In this document: positions 1 to 10,700 of the stretch, piece by piece
Position numbering within the stretch: position 1 is the stretch's first letter
Layout of the letters: every line of letters starts with the position of its first letter
Source of the DNA: CBDIHH01 sp965279095
Lineage (GTDB): Bacteria; Pseudomonadota; Alphaproteobacteria; Caulobacterales; Caulobacteraceae
Direction: 5' to 3'
Assembly: GCA_965279095.1 (NCBI GenBank)
Contig: CBDIHH010000006.1
Span: forward strand, 248,001-312,000
DNA length: 64,000 bases
Position numbers and translations under genes: made by a program
The notes under the pieces: model-generated
Told to the model about the DNA's origin: nothing
What the model saw: the letters and a program-made list of their open reading frames with translations, nothing else
Databases searched by the model: none

Positions 1-732
1 CTGGGTGGAGGTCAGCTGCTGCTCGGCGTCGAGATAGGCCAGGGTGGTGCCGAAGCCCTTGGCGCGCAGCTGGGCGTGCACCCGCTGCTTCTCCTCCAGC
101 ATCGGCAGCACGGCCTTCAGCTTGGCGGTCTGCGAGACGACCTCGTCGGCTTCCGCCCGCTTCTGGCTGATCTGCTGGTCGATGCTGGCCAGGCGGGCGA
201 ACTGGGTGTCGGCCTGGGAAGCGAGGGCGGCCCGGGCCGCCGCGATGTCTCCCGGGGCGGCGCCCGGCGGGGCCACGAAGGGGGCGGGCCCCCGGCCGGT
301 CAGGGCGGTCCGCTTGAGGGCCGTCAGCCGCGCCACGTCGAGCTGCGCCTGCATCAGGTCGTGTTCGAGACTGTCGCGGTCGGCGGTGGTGTCGGTGGGG
401 TCGAGCTCCACCAGCACCTGGCCGGCCTTGACCCGGTCGCCGTTCTGCACGTGGATCGCGGTGACGACCCCCGGGTCCAGCGACTGGATCACCTTGACCT
501 CGCCGCGGGGCAAAAGCCGGCCGGGCGCGGTGGCCAGGATGTCGACCTTGCCGAAGCAGGCCCAGGCCGTGGCGATGACGAAGAAGGCGATGATCGAGCC
601 GCCGAGCAGGCGGGCCACCGGCGACGGCGGCGTCTGCAGCACCTCCAGGGCGGCGGGCAGGAATTCGCGCTCGTCCCGCTTCTCGAAGCGGGCGATGAGC
701 CGGCTGAAGCCCCGGGTGACGGGGCCGATCAT
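1..732 (-). CDS. HlyD-family T1SS membrane fusion protein (partial, C-terminus beyond window)
   Basis: Periplasmic adaptor of a type I secretion system, expected to link the adjacent ABC exporter to a TolC-like outer-membrane channel. Translating the minus strand from the ATG at 732 gives 244 codons open to the window edge. There is a short cytoplasmic N-terminus, one membrane segment at about residues 46-60, and a lipoyl-like barrel segment at about 92-110 (IHVQNGDRVKAGQVLVELD). A long Glu/Gln/Ala-rich region follows that looks like the start of the coiled-coil hairpin (for example ASIDQQISQKRAEADEVVSQ). The start overlaps the stop of the upstream exporter gene by four bases (ATGA), so the two are translationally coupled. 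The family assignment is firm. The substrate is inferred from the surrounding RTX genes. The outer-membrane partner is not in this window. Confidence 0.9.
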   Translation of the reverse strand, partial: MIGPVTRGFSRLIARFEKRDEREFLPAALEVLQTPPSPVARLLGGSIIAFFVIATAWACFGKVDILATAPGRLLPRGEVKVIQSLDPGVVTAIHVQNGDRVKAGQVLVELDPTDTTADRDSLEHDLMQAQLDVARLTALKRTALTGRGPAPFVAPPGAAPGDIAAARAALASQADTQFARLASIDQQISQKRAEADEVVSQTAKLKAVLPMLEEKQRVHAQLRAKGFGTTLAYLDAEQQLTSTQ

Positions 733-2867
733 GCCGGGGCCATCTCGCCGGACTGCAGGGCCCACAGCTGGGCGTAGCGGCCGCCGGCGGCCAGCAGGGC
801 GGCATGCGATCCGTCCTCGATCAACCGGCCCTTCTCGATGGTGACGATGCGGTCGGCGGTGCGCAGGGTGGACAGGCGGTGGGCCACCAGGATGACGGTG
901 CGGCCCTGGCAGATCCGGCGCATGTTGGCCATGATCGCCGCCTCGCTCTCATAGTCGAGGGCCGAGGTGGCCTCGTCGAACAGCAGGATGCGCGGGTTGC
1001 CGATCAGGGCCCGGGCGATGGCCACCCTCTGGCGCTGGCCCCCCGACAGGGACGCGCCCCGCTCGCCGATGACCGTGCCATAGCCCTCCGGCAGGCCGAG
1101 GATGAACTCGTGGGCGCCGGCCAGTTCCGCGGCCTGGATCACCCGGTCCATGCTCATGCCGGGATCCGCCAGGGCGATGTTCTCGCGCACCGTGCGGTTG
1201 AAGAGGACATTCTCCTGCAGGACCACCCCGATCTGGCGGCGCAGCCAGGCGGGATCGGCCAGGGACAGGTCCACGCCGTCGATGCTGACGCGCCCGGCCT
1301 CGGGCACATAGAGGCGCTGGATCAGCTTGGCCAGGGTGCTCTTGCCCGATCCGGAGGAGCCCACCACGCCGAGCACCTGGCCGGCCGGCACGGCGAGCGA
1401 GATATCCCGCAGCACCTGCTGGCCATCGATCCGGTAGCGGAAGCTGACCCCCTCGATCTGGATGTCGCCCCGGATCGGCGGCAGCACGGCGGCCGCGTTC
1501 TGGCCGGGCTCGGGCAGGGTGTTCAGGATGTCGCCCAGGCGGTCGATGGAGATGCGCACCTGCTGGAAATCCTGCCACAGCTGGGCCAGGCGCAGGACCG
1601 GGGCGGTCAGCTGGGACGAGATCATGTTGAAGGCGACCAGTTCGCCCACGGTCATCTTGTTGTCGATCACCAGTCCCGCGCCGATGAACAGCACCAGCAC
1701 CACGGTGACCTTGTTGATCAGGGTCGCGGTCTGGGTCGCGGCCATGCCCACGGTGACCACCCGGAACGAGGCCATCACATAGGCGGCGATCTGCTCCTCC
1801 CAGCGGCGCTGCATGACCGGCTCCAGAGCCATGGACTTGACCGTCTCGATGCCCGAGACGGACTCCACCAGGAAGGCCTGGTTCTCGGCGCTGCGGGCGA
1901 ACCGCTCGTTCAGCCGGTCGCGGAAGGCCGGGGTCACCGCCACGCTGAGGATCACATAGAGCGGCAGGGCGCCGCCGACGATCAGGGTCAGCAGGGGGCT
2001 GTAGAGGTAGAGCACCGCCAGGAAGATGATGGCGAAGAACAGGTCCAGCGCCAGGGTGACGGCCGACGAGGTCAAGAATTGGCGGATGGTGTCGAGTTCC
2101 CGCACCCGCGCCACCGTGTCTCCCACCCGACGGGCCTGAAAATAGGCCATGGGCAGGGCCAGAAGGTGCTTGAACAGCCGGGCGCCGAGTTCCACGTCAA
2201 TGCGGTTGGACGTATGGGCGAAAAGGTAGGATCGAAGACCGCCGAGTATCACCTCGAACAGAGACAATATCCCCAGCCCCAGGGCCAACACCTCGAGCGT
2301 CGATATGCCTCTGTGAACAAAGACCTTGTCGATGATGACCTGAAAGAACAGGGGCGACAGCAGGCCGAACAGTTGCAGGAAAAAGGAGCCGACGAGGACC
2401 TCGGTCAACGGGCGGCGGTATTTTTTGACGGCGTCGACGAACCAGGCCACGCCGAATCGCCGGTAGGGATCGCTCAGCGACGCCCGCCGGGCGACCAGGA
2501 TCAGGCGGCCGGTCCAGAGGTTGGCGAAGGCCTCATAGGTCAAGGTCTGGGGCAGGGCTTCGCGCGGATCCTGCACCAGCAACTGGTTGTCGGACACCTT
2601 GCCGATCACCAGCCAGGCGCCGTCCCGCAGTCCGGCTAGGGCGGGAAAGGCAATGGTTTCAAGGCGTTCAAGGCTGGATGCGACGGCCCGTGCCTTGACG
2701 GGGAAGCGGTTGGCGGCGCGCAGCAGGTCGCCTTCATCGAGGGCGGGCTTGCCGCTCTGGTGCAGGATCTCGGCGGCGTCCGCGGGCAGGCCGAGCAGCT
2801 GGATGACGAAGGCCAGGGCGGCGGACCCGGGGTCGATGGCGGTGGGGGCGGCGCTGTCGTCCATCAC
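729..2867 (-). CDS. Type I secretion ABC exporter with C39-like domain (HlyB/PrsD class)
   Basis: Inner-membrane permease-ATPase of 712 residues that powers one-step export of RTX proteins. Residues about 10-130 resemble the C39-peptidase-like domain of HlyB, but the usual catalytic Cys position is not a Cys, so this should be a substrate-docking rather than a processing domain. A transmembrane region spans about 150-440. The nucleotide-binding domain follows, with Walker A GSSGSGKST (about residue 500), signature LSGGQRQR, Walker B ILLFDEATSALD and the H-loop AHRLST. The length is normal for the HlyB class. The gene is first in a coupled pair with the HlyD gene and is divergent from the repeat-protein gene at 3069. 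The first of two consecutive ATG codons is used here, and no strong ribosome site is visible before either. Confidence 0.95.
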   Translation of the reverse strand: MMDDSAAPTAIDPGSAALAFVIQLLGLPADAAEILHQSGKPALDEGDLLRAANRFPVKARAVASSLERLETIAFPALAGLRDGAWLVIGKVSDNQLLVQDPREALPQTLTYEAFANLWTGRLILVARRASLSDPYRRFGVAWFVDAVKKYRRPLTEVLVGSFFLQLFGLLSPLFFQVIIDKVFVHRGISTLEVLALGLGILSLFEVILGGLRSYLFAHTSNRIDVELGARLFKHLLALPMAYFQARRVGDTVARVRELDTIRQFLTSSAVTLALDLFFAIIFLAVLYLYSPLLTLIVGGALPLYVILSVAVTPAFRDRLNERFARSAENQAFLVESVSGIETVKSMALEPVMQRRWEEQIAAYVMASFRVVTVGMAATQTATLINKVTVVLVLFIGAGLVIDNKMTVGELVAFNMISSQLTAPVLRLAQLWQDFQQVRISIDRLGDILNTLPEPGQNAAAVLPPIRGDIQIEGVSFRYRIDGQQVLRDISLAVPAGQVLGVVGSSGSGKSTLAKLIQRLYVPEAGRVSIDGVDLSLADPAWLRRQIGVVLQENVLFNRTVRENIALADPGMSMDRVIQAAELAGAHEFILGLPEGYGTVIGERGASLSGGQRQRVAIARALIGNPRILLFDEATSALDYESEAAIMANMRRICQGRTVILVAHRLSTLRTADRIVTIEKGRLIEDGSHAALLAAGGRYAQLWALQSGEMAPA

Positions 2868-3068
2868 GCCGCCATGCCCTGTTGCAAAACCGTCAAAGCC
2901 GTAACCCGCCCCATCCAGCCCTGTGCAAAACTGGCGCCAGAGTAAAAGAACCTCGTTCCCTCATTGAGGGAAATGTGTTGAAACTTTGCTCACCATATCG
3001 AACAGCGGTAGGCGACATATCAAAAAGCGGTCGCCGAGCCTGCCGCTGACACTCAAGGGCATTAGGAC
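2868..3068. promoter_or_regulatory. Divergent intergenic region between T1SS operon and repeat-protein gene
   Basis: This 201-base spacer must hold the promoters for the exporter operon (leftward) and for the gene at 3069 (rightward). It is more AT-rich than its flanks. It contains two similar words, TTGCAAAACC near 2883 and GTGCAAAACTG near 2927, and a related TTGCAAAATA lies upstream of the RTX gene at 15516. An AGGA ribosome site precedes the ATG at 3069. No consensus -35/-10 pair could be assigned with confidence. Confidence 0.35.
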
Positions 3069-6000
3069 ATGACGGCATTCCATTGGGCTAGCCAGGTCAA
3101 CGGCAGCTTCGCAACGGCCTCCAACTGGAACCCCAGCGTCGGCGCGCCTCCCGCATCCCTTGACGACGCCCTGCTCGACGCGGCGGGCGCCACCAACTAC
3201 ACCGTGACCAGCTCCACCAGCGCCACCGTCAAGACCCTGCAGGGCCTGGCCACCGGCAACCTGTCGATCACCGGCGGGACATTCACCGCCACCAACGGCA
3301 CCGGCGCGGGCGCCTGGCGCGGCATCCTCTCGGTGGGCAACAACACCGCGTTGAGCGTGGCAGGCACGTTCAAGAACGTCGGCCAGATCAAGCTGAACAG
3401 TGTCGGCAACACCACCGACTTCATCATTGGGGCTGGCGGCGCCACCCTGACCGGCGCCGGCAAGGTGATCCTGGGCGACGCCTCGGGGGCCAATCGGCTC
3501 TACGGCGTGACCGCCGGGACGGTGCTGACCAACTTCGACAACACCATCTCGGGCGGCGGCACGTTCGGGGCCGGCCAGCTGACCCTCGTCAACCAGGCGG
3601 CCGGGGTGATCAAGGCCGACTCGGCGTCCCTCGCCCTCGTCCTCAATACCGGCAGCGTCATCACCAACACCGGCCTGATCACGGCGACCGGTGCGGGTGG
3701 GCTGACGATCGCGAATTCGACGGTCAATGGCTCCACGGGCGGGTCGATCTTCGCCAATGGCGGCGCCGTGCGCCTGCAAAGCACCACCGTGGTCGGCGGG
3801 ACCCTCAAGGACGCCGCGGGCGGCGTGATCCAGACGATCGACGGCGGCAACGTCTTCGACGGCACCACCTCCACGGTCAACAACCAGGCGCAGGTCAGCG
3901 TCAACAACAACACCCTGGTGGAACTGCGCGGGGCGATCAACAACACCGGCTCGATCAAGGGCAACAGCGTCGGCAACTCCACCGACATCCGCATCGGCTC
4001 CGCCGGGGCGACCCTGACCGGGGGCGGGTCGCTTATCCTGGGCGACGCGTCCAGCGCCAACCGGCTCTACGGCATCACAGGCGCCGCGAGCCTGACGAAC
4101 GTCAACAACACCATCTCGGGCGGCGGCGGCCTCGGCGTCGGCCAGCTGACCCTGACCAACCAGGCGGCGGGCGTCATCAACGCCAATGCGGCGTCCAACG
4201 CCCTGGTCCTCAATACCGGCAACACGGTCACCAACGCCGGCCTGATCACCTCGACGGGCGCGGCCGGGCTGACGATCACCAGCACCGCCATCGACAACAC
4301 CTCCGGAGGCTCCATCTTCGCCAACGGCGGGAATATCCGCCTGCAGTCGGCCACGGTCATCGGCGGCACGCTCAGCAACGCCGCGGGCGGGGTGATCCAG
4401 ACGATCGACGGCGGCAACGTCTTCGACGGGACCACCTCGACCGTCAACAACCAGGCGCAAGTCGCCATCAACAACAACACCCTGGTCGAGCTGCGCGGGG
4501 CGATCAACAACACCGGCTCGATCAAGACCAACAGCGTCGGCAACTTCACCGACATCCGCATCGGCTCGGCCGGGGCGACCCTGACCGGCGGCGGGGCCCT
4601 GATCCTGGGCGACGCCTCGTCCGCCAACCGCATCTACGGCGTCACCGCCGCCGCCACCCTGACCAACACCAACAACACCATCTCGGGCGGCGGCGGCCTC
4701 GGCGCCGCCCAGCTGACCCTGATCAACCAGGCGGCGGGCGTGATCAACGCCGACGCGGCCTCCAACGCCCTGGTGGTCAATACGACCGGCAAGGTCCTCG
4801 CGAACCAGGGGCTGATGAAGGCCACCGGGGCCGCCGGGATGACGATCCAGAACACGACCGTCAACAACGCCGGCGGCGGCCTGATCCAGGCGAATGGTTC
4901 GGTGGTGCGGCTGCAGAGCGCGAACATCATCGACGGCCGCCTCACCACGACGGCGGGCGGCTCGTTCCAGACCGTCGACTCGGGCAACATCTACGACGGC
5001 CTGGACAAGCTGAACCCGTTCTTCATGCTGGGCAGCACCGTCGTCAACAACGCCACCCGGCTGACGGTCCAGGGCAACATCAACCTCACCGAGAAGGTGG
5101 GGCCGGTGGTCACCAACGGCACCATCGCCCTGACCAGCGTCGGCAACTTCACCGACCTGGTGTCGGGGGTGAAGAACGCCACCCTGAAGGGCGGCTTCGT
5201 CACCATGTCCAACTCGACCGCCAACCGGATCATGGGGACCGTCAGCGGGACGGTGGCCAAGCCGAAGGTGTCGTCGCTCAACCTCAGCAAGACCGTCGTG
5301 TCGGGCGCGGGCTCGATCTCCAACGTCAAGCTCACCAACAGCGGCACCGTCAACGCCACCAGCGGCGCGGCCCTGGTGATCCAGACCGGCTATGCCGGGG
5401 TCGCCAACAGCAACATCGTCAAGAATTCCGGCCTGCTGCAGTCGACCAATGCGGCGGCGGCGGCTTCCGTCGGCGGTCTGGTCATCTCCAACACCAATGT
5501 TCTGAACGACTCCAAGAAGGGGATCGTGCAGGCCGACGGCGCCAATACCCACGTGGACCTGCAGAGCGCCACCATCACCGGCGGCACCCTGAAGACCACC
5601 GCGGGCGGGGTGATCACCACGGTTGACAGCGGCAGCGTTCTGGACGGCACCACCCTGAACAAGGACCTCACGGTCAACGACGTCAACAACACCGGCACGA
5701 TCAACGTCCGGAACGCCTCGGCCCTGACCATCAAGGGCGCCATCGACAACAGCGGCACGATCTCCCTCACCAGCGTCGGCAACTTCACCGACCTGTTGGC
5801 CGGGGCGGGCGGCGCGACCCTCACCGGCGGCGGCACGGTCACCCTCAGCGACAGCACCGCCAACCGGATCTATGGCGCCACCGGCGCCACGGTGCTGACC
5901 AACACCAACAACACCATCTCTGGCGCCGGGCAGATCGGCGTCAGCCAGCTGACCCTTGTGAACCAGGCCTCGGGCGTGATCACCGCGGTGGGCGGCAACG

Positions 6001-7100
6001 CCCTGGTCATCGATCCGTCGGGCGTCACCACCAACAGCGGCCTGATGCAGGGCACGGGCGCCGGGGGGCTGACCATCCGCACCTCCACGGTCGACGGGTC
6101 CACCGGCGGGGTGATCCAGGCCAATACCGGGTCGCGCGTGACCCTGCAGACGGCCACCCTGGTCGGCGGCACGCTGAAGACCGGGGGAACGGGCTTCATT
6201 CAGACTGTTGACGGCGGCACCGTGCTGGATGGGACGACCTCGACGGTCAACAACCAGGGCACGCTCAACGTCAACAACGCCAGCGCCCTGTCTCTCAAGG
6301 GCACGATCAACAATACCGGCGGAATCAACGTGAACAGCGTCGGCAACTTCACCGACCTGATCATCACCAACAGCAATGCCACGCTGATGGGGTCCGGCAC
6401 GCTCACCCTCAGCAACAGCACCGCCAACCGGGTCTATGGCGCCTCGGCCGCGGCGGTCCTCACCAACAAGTCCACCATCCAGGGCGCCGGCGCCCTGGGG
6501 TCGGGGACCCTGACCCTGGCCAACAACGGCTCGGGGGTGATCAAGTCGCTGGGCAGCAATGCCCTGACCATCAACACCGGCGCCAACGCCATCGCCAACG
6601 CCGGCCTGATCGAGGCCAACAGCACGGGCGGGGTGACCATCAGCAGCGCGATCACCAACACCGGCACCCTGAAGGCCACCAGCGGCGTGCTCTACGCCAC
6701 CCAGGCGGTCAGCGGCGCCGGCAACGGGATCATCGCCGGGGGCACCCTGCGGTTCGGCTCGACCTTCACCGGCAATGTCACCTTCACCAGCGCCACCGGC
6801 CGTCTCGACCTGGCCAACTCGCAGAGCTACACGGGCACCGTCTCTGGCCTTTCCCTCGCCGGGACCAACGACATCGACCTGCGCGACATCACCTTCAACG
6901 CCTCCACCACGGCCACCTACACCGGCAATGCGTCGGGCGGCACGCTGAAGGTCACCAACGGGTCGCAGACGGCCAACATCGCCCTGTTCGGCAACTACCT
7001 GTCCTCGACCTTCGTGGTCGCCAACGACGGCAGCGGCGGGACCCTGGTGCACGACCCGGCCGCCAGCAGCTCGGCGCCCCTGGTCGCCGCGCCGCACTAG
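3069..7100 (+). CDS. Large non-RTX beta-strand repeat protein, probable T1SS cargo/adhesin
   Basis: A 1343-residue Gly/Asn/Thr-rich protein with no signal peptide. The N-terminus (FHWASQVNGSFATASNWNP) matches the W...G.F..A.NW.P module found at the start of many repeat adhesins and type I cargos. The body consists of units of about 189 residues containing NNTISGGG, INNTGSI and NSVGNFTD-like phrases. The first three units repeat with an exact 567-bp period (the NNTISGGG codons fall at 3541, 4108 and 4675) and later units are diverged. The C-terminus carries STFVVANDGSGGTLVHDP, a tail I associate with secreted repeat proteins of Rhizobiales and Caulobacterales. There are no GGxGxDxxx nonapeptides. 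It is divergent from the exporter operon, which suggests it is a dedicated substrate. A surface adhesin or matrix role is inference. AGGA precedes the ATG. Confidence 0.85.
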   Translation: MTAFHWASQVNGSFATASNWNPSVGAPPASLDDALLDAAGATNYTVTSSTSATVKTLQGLATGNLSITGGTFTATNGTGAGAWRGILSVGNNTALSVAGTFKNVGQIKLNSVGNTTDFIIGAGGATLTGAGKVILGDASGANRLYGVTAGTVLTNFDNTISGGGTFGAGQLTLVNQAAGVIKADSASLALVLNTGSVITNTGLITATGAGGLTIANSTVNGSTGGSIFANGGAVRLQSTTVVGGTLKDAAGGVIQTIDGGNVFDGTTSTVNNQAQVSVNNNTLVELRGAINNTGSIKGNSVGNSTDIRIGSAGATLTGGGSLILGDASSANRLYGITGAASLTNVNNTISGGGGLGVGQLTLTNQAAGVINANAASNALVLNTGNTVTNAGLITSTGAAGLTITSTAIDNTSGGSIFANGGNIRLQSATVIGGTLSNAAGGVIQTIDGGNVFDGTTSTVNNQAQVAINNNTLVELRGAINNTGSIKTNSVGNFTDIRIGSAGATLTGGGALILGDASSANRIYGVTAAATLTNTNNTISGGGGLGAAQLTLINQAAGVINADAASNALVVNTTGKVLANQGLMKATGAAGMTIQNTTVNNAGGGLIQANGSVVRLQSANIIDGRLTTTAGGSFQTVDSGNIYDGLDKLNPFFMLGSTVVNNATRLTVQGNINLTEKVGPVVTNGTIALTSVGNFTDLVSGVKNATLKGGFVTMSNSTANRIMGTVSGTVAKPKVSSLNLSKTVVSGAGSISNVKLTNSGTVNATSGAALVIQTGYAGVANSNIVKNSGLLQSTNAAAAASVGGLVISNTNVLNDSKKGIVQADGANTHVDLQSATITGGTLKTTAGGVITTVDSGSVLDGTTLNKDLTVNDVNNTGTINVRNASALTIKGAIDNSGTISLTSVGNFTDLLAGAGGATLTGGGTVTLSDSTANRIYGATGATVLTNTNNTISGAGQIGVSQLTLVNQASGVITAVGGNALVIDPSGVTTNSGLMQGTGAGGLTIRTSTVDGSTGGVIQANTGSRVTLQTATLVGGTLKTGGTGFIQTVDGGTVLDGTTSTVNNQGTLNVNNASALSLKGTINNTGGINVNSVGNFTDLIITNSNATLMGSGTLTLSNSTANRVYGASAAAVLTNKSTIQGAGALGSGTLTLANNGSGVIKSLGSNALTINTGANAIANAGLIEANSTGGVTISSAITNTGTLKATSGVLYATQAVSGAGNGIIAGGTLRFGSTFTGNVTFTSATGRLDLANSQSYTGTVSGLSLAGTNDIDLRDITFNASTTATYTGNASGGTLKVTNGSQTANIALFGNYLSSTFVVANDGSGGTLVHDPAASSSAPLVAAPH
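3541..5241 (+). repeat. Exact-period 567-bp tandem repeat inside the repeat-protein gene
   Basis: Three consecutive units of 567 bp (189 codons) keep identical length. The same phrase (acaccatctc) recurs at 3541, 4108 and 4675, followed by recognisable but indel-containing units up to about 6430. The constant spacing suggests recent unit duplication or homogenisation. Confidence 0.8.
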
Positions 7101-7133
7101 TCCTTTTCGACGCCTGTGCTTGGCGCGGGGATC

Positions 7134-7174
7134 CCCGCGGCGCTGAACTCAGTATTGAGGTTCAGCGCCGCGGG
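7134..7174 (+). terminator. Strong hairpin downstream of the repeat-protein gene
   Basis: The arms at 7134-7148 (cccgcggcgctgaac) and 7160-7174 are perfect 15-bp complements around an 11-base loop, 33 bases after the stop codon. No long U tract follows, only gttaaccttt, so it is an imperfect intrinsic terminator or an mRNA-stabilising stem. Confidence 0.6.
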
Positions 7175-7781
7175 CCCCGTTAACCTTTAATCGCTCCGGG
7201 TTGACTGAGGCCAAAGCCAGTCCTTGATTTGACCACGCGGATCTGGATTTTCGCCCGTACGTTGAGGTCTGGGATTATATTCGCGCGTCGGGCGACAAGT
7301 TTCCGGACGCGGGTCGATTTAGGCCTTGCGGATTGAGCCAGATCAATGCAGTCCCGCCGGCCGTGCGTGGAGCGGTCAGTAACCCTAAAGGACAGAGTTT
7401 GTTGCGTTTCTGACACAAAAGTCCGCGCCGAACGCCGCGGTTTTGGCGACCCTGTCATTTTTTTTCGCGAAAAATTTGTTGCTAGGACAACGGCTTAGCC
7501 CAGGGTGGGCTGGCGGCGACGCAGATTCCGCGCCGCCCCCCCCTTTACGTGCGTTCGGTGCGGATTAAGGTGCTGTTAGCGAAGTTTCGAGCGCTGGACT
7601 ATTGAAGCGCTTCGGGGGACAGCTTGGCCTGGGAATAGATTTACTAACATTTATTGATGTCGCGCAGCCGCGCCATGAGCGCGCGCCGGAATCGGACATT
7701 TCCTAATTTGAGACCATCTGAGGTCTGAGCAGCGCGTCGGGGCGCCCGCGCGCGATTATTGAATTTTCGAGGAAGAGAACC
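7175..7781. promoter_or_regulatory. 607-base intergenic region with palindromes upstream of the beta-helix/RTX gene
   Basis: No convincing gene is seen; short open frames here have no recognisable protein character. The region is AT-richer than its surroundings. It contains a perfect 14-bp palindrome at 7461-7474 (tttttcgcgaaaaa) and a second, GAAGCGCTTC, at 7604-7613. Both are candidate operator sites for the gene at 7782. A purine-rich ribosome site (gaggaagag) lies just before its ATG. Confidence 0.4.
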
Positions 7782-10700
7782 ATGGCTACCCTTATCGTCG
7801 GCATGTCCGGCTACGCCACCATCCAGGCCGCGATCGATGCTTCCACCGACGGCGACATCATAGCCGTCGACGCCGGGACCTATGCGGAGAACCTGTCGGT
7901 CAACAAGGCGGTCACCATCCAGGGCGCCAATGCCGGCGTGGCGGGCTCCGGATCGCGGGGCGCCGAGACGGTGATCCAGGGCCAGGCCACGGTGACGGCC
8001 GCCGCGACCATCGACGGGGTGAAGGTGCTCAACACCAGCGCCAATAACGTCAGCTTCGTCGGCGTGAACGTGCAGGGCGACGTGGACGTCACCATCGCCA
8101 ACAGCGTCTTCTACTCCACCGGCCCCAACGGCACCAACGAGGACCGCGCGATCCTGCTGGCCACCGCGGCCACCGGCAATGTCAGCATCACCGACAACCT
8201 GTTCGGCGGCGACTCCGTCGACAAATACGGCACCGCCAACTGGCACCGGGGCGTGTGGTCGGACGGGACCACCGAGTCCCTGACCATCACCGGCAACACC
8301 TTCGAGCACGTCCGCAGCGACCTGAACCTCGACGGCTACAATGATGCGGTGACCACGGTCTCGGGCAACAGCTTCACCGCCAGCGGCACCGCCATCTCCC
8401 TGGGCACGCCCACCGGCACGACGATCACCGGCATCCACGACAACACCTTCAACGACGTCGATCTCGACCTGAACCTGCAGAACCTGGCCACCGGCCAGAC
8501 CATCAACCTGGACGCCACCAACAACGACGGCGCCGGCGCCGGCCTCGCGGCCGTGCTGACGGTGACCGGGTCGCAGGCAGGGGACACCCTCGGCGGCAAC
8601 ACCGGCGCTGACCAATTGTTCGGCAATGGCGGCAATGACTCCATCACGGGTGGAGCGGGCGACGACTACATCGACGGCGGCGCTGGCGCCGCCGACACCG
8701 CGGTCTACACCGGCACCCTGACGGCCGCTGACTTCAGCTTCACCGGCGGCGCCTGGCATGTCGCCGGGGGCGCCGAAGGCAATGACACCCTCACGGGGAT
8801 CGAGGTGGTCACCGACGGGGCCGGCCACACCTTCCGCCTCGTGTCGACGGGCGCGCACATCCAGACCGCCATCGACGCCGCAGGCGCCGGAGACGCCATC
8901 CTCGTCGCTCCGGGGACCTACACCGAAAGCGGGTCTGACGGGGTGGGCCACACCGTCGGCCTCTACATCAACAAGTCGGTATCGCTCTATGGCTACAGCA
9001 GCGCCGACGGCGCCCTGGTCACCGACGCCCAGACCGCCAAGGACAGCGGACCCACGGTCATCGCCGGACACCAAACCGGCTTCGGCGCCAACCACTGGAT
9101 CGACGCCGGGGGCGACAATGTCCTCATCCAGGGCCTGCATCTGCAAGCCGGGCCTGAAACCAACAACAAGCTGCTGGAGATCTGGGGCGATAACGCCACC
9201 GTGCAGCATAGCTTCATCGACGTGAACCTCGGCGGCGTGCCCTCGGGCTACACCTTCGCCGCCGCCGTCTATATCAATGACAACGGCACCGAAGCGTCCG
9301 ACGACATCACCGCCTTCACGATCAACAATAATATCCTCAACGAGGGCATCATCGTCGCCAACGGCGTCGGTGACGGGTCGGCCGGTGTCGGCGCGGGCCT
9401 GCAGATCCACGACAACGTGTTCGAAGGCCACTTCGACGAGGTCACGGGCTCAGGCCGCTACGACACGGTCGTCGTCAACGGCCAGGTCAACGGCGTGGGC
9501 TGGCTGCTGGAGCCGACCCAACTGCCCTCGATCAGCGGCAACGACTTCGGCGACAACTCGACCCCCTTCATCCTGCGCGGCAGCGAGGACGACGCCGGCA
9601 AGATCCCCACGGCGGCCGAGGTGAAGGACATCGTCGACAACAACGGCGATGAGAACACCCAATACGCCTATGTGACGACCTCCGGCGGAGATCTGCGCAC
9701 GGCGGATACCGGCGGCACGCACAAGTTCGTGGTGACCAACACCATCGACACCCTGAATCTGGCGCTGGACACCACCACCTATTTCGACAGCGGCAGCACC
9801 GACCAGGTCTTCCCCGAACAGCGCATCTACATGCAGTCGGGTGACACGGTCCACGTGCAGAGCGGTGAGGCTGGGCCGGTCAATTCGCAGATCATGGTCG
9901 ACGGTCTGACGGTCACGGCCAGCAGCCACTCGTCCGATCTCAACCTGACCCTGGCCACCGAGTTCGCTGACGGCTCGGCCATCGCCGACGGCGGCGTGCA
10001 TGACGTCACCCTGGGCGACTATGCGGCCGGCCTGGGCGCCGATGTCGATGTGACGGGCAACACCCTGGACAACGTCATCATCGGCAACAGCGGCGCCAAC
10101 GCGCTGGTCGGCGCCGGCGGCAACGACACCTTCAACGGCGGCGGCGGCAACGACGACATCAATGGGGGCTTCGGCAAGGATACGGCGGTCTTCTCGGGCC
10201 CCGTCACCCTGACGAGCAATGGCGTCGGCGGCTGGACCGCCACCTCGGCTGATGGCGTCGACAACCTCACCAGCATCGAGGTCATCGAAGACGGGACCAA
10301 CCACATCCTGCTGGTCGGCGGCGGCGGCTACGCCACCATCCAGGCGGCTATCGACGCCTCGCAGGACGGCGACACCATCTTCGTGATGGCGGGCACCTAC
10401 ATCGAGGACCTGCAGATCAACAAGGCGGTGACCATCCAGGGCGCCAATGTCGGCATCTCGGGCTCCGGCTCGCGCGGCGCCGAGACGGTCATCCAGGGGC
10501 AGGCGACGGTCACCGACTCCGCGACGCTCGACGGCGTCAAGGTGCTGAACACCAGCAGCAATGCGGTGAGCTTCACCGGGGTGTCGGTCCTTGGCAATGT
10601 GAACGCCACCATCACCAACAGCGTCTTCTTCTCGACGGGCCCCAACGGGACCAACGAGGATCGGGCGATCCTGCTGGGATCGGGCGCCACGGGCAATGTC

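Noticed and set aside
804..2639. 611-codon plus-strand open frame opposite the ABC exporter
   Set aside because: Shadow of the exporter coding sequence: His/Gln/Asp/Gly-rich without domains.
2961..7097. A 1378-codon open frame antisense to the repeat-protein gene
   Set aside because: Its translation is low-complexity Gly/Asp/Ala/Val/Arg sequence that mirrors the repeated GGC/GCC/GAC codons of the sense gene. There is no domain or ribosome site, and the sense frame is clearly a protein.
7180..7458. 92-codon minus-strand frame in the 7.1-7.8 kb gap
   Set aside because: Basic low-information sequence with no ribosome site; overlaps the likely regulatory region.
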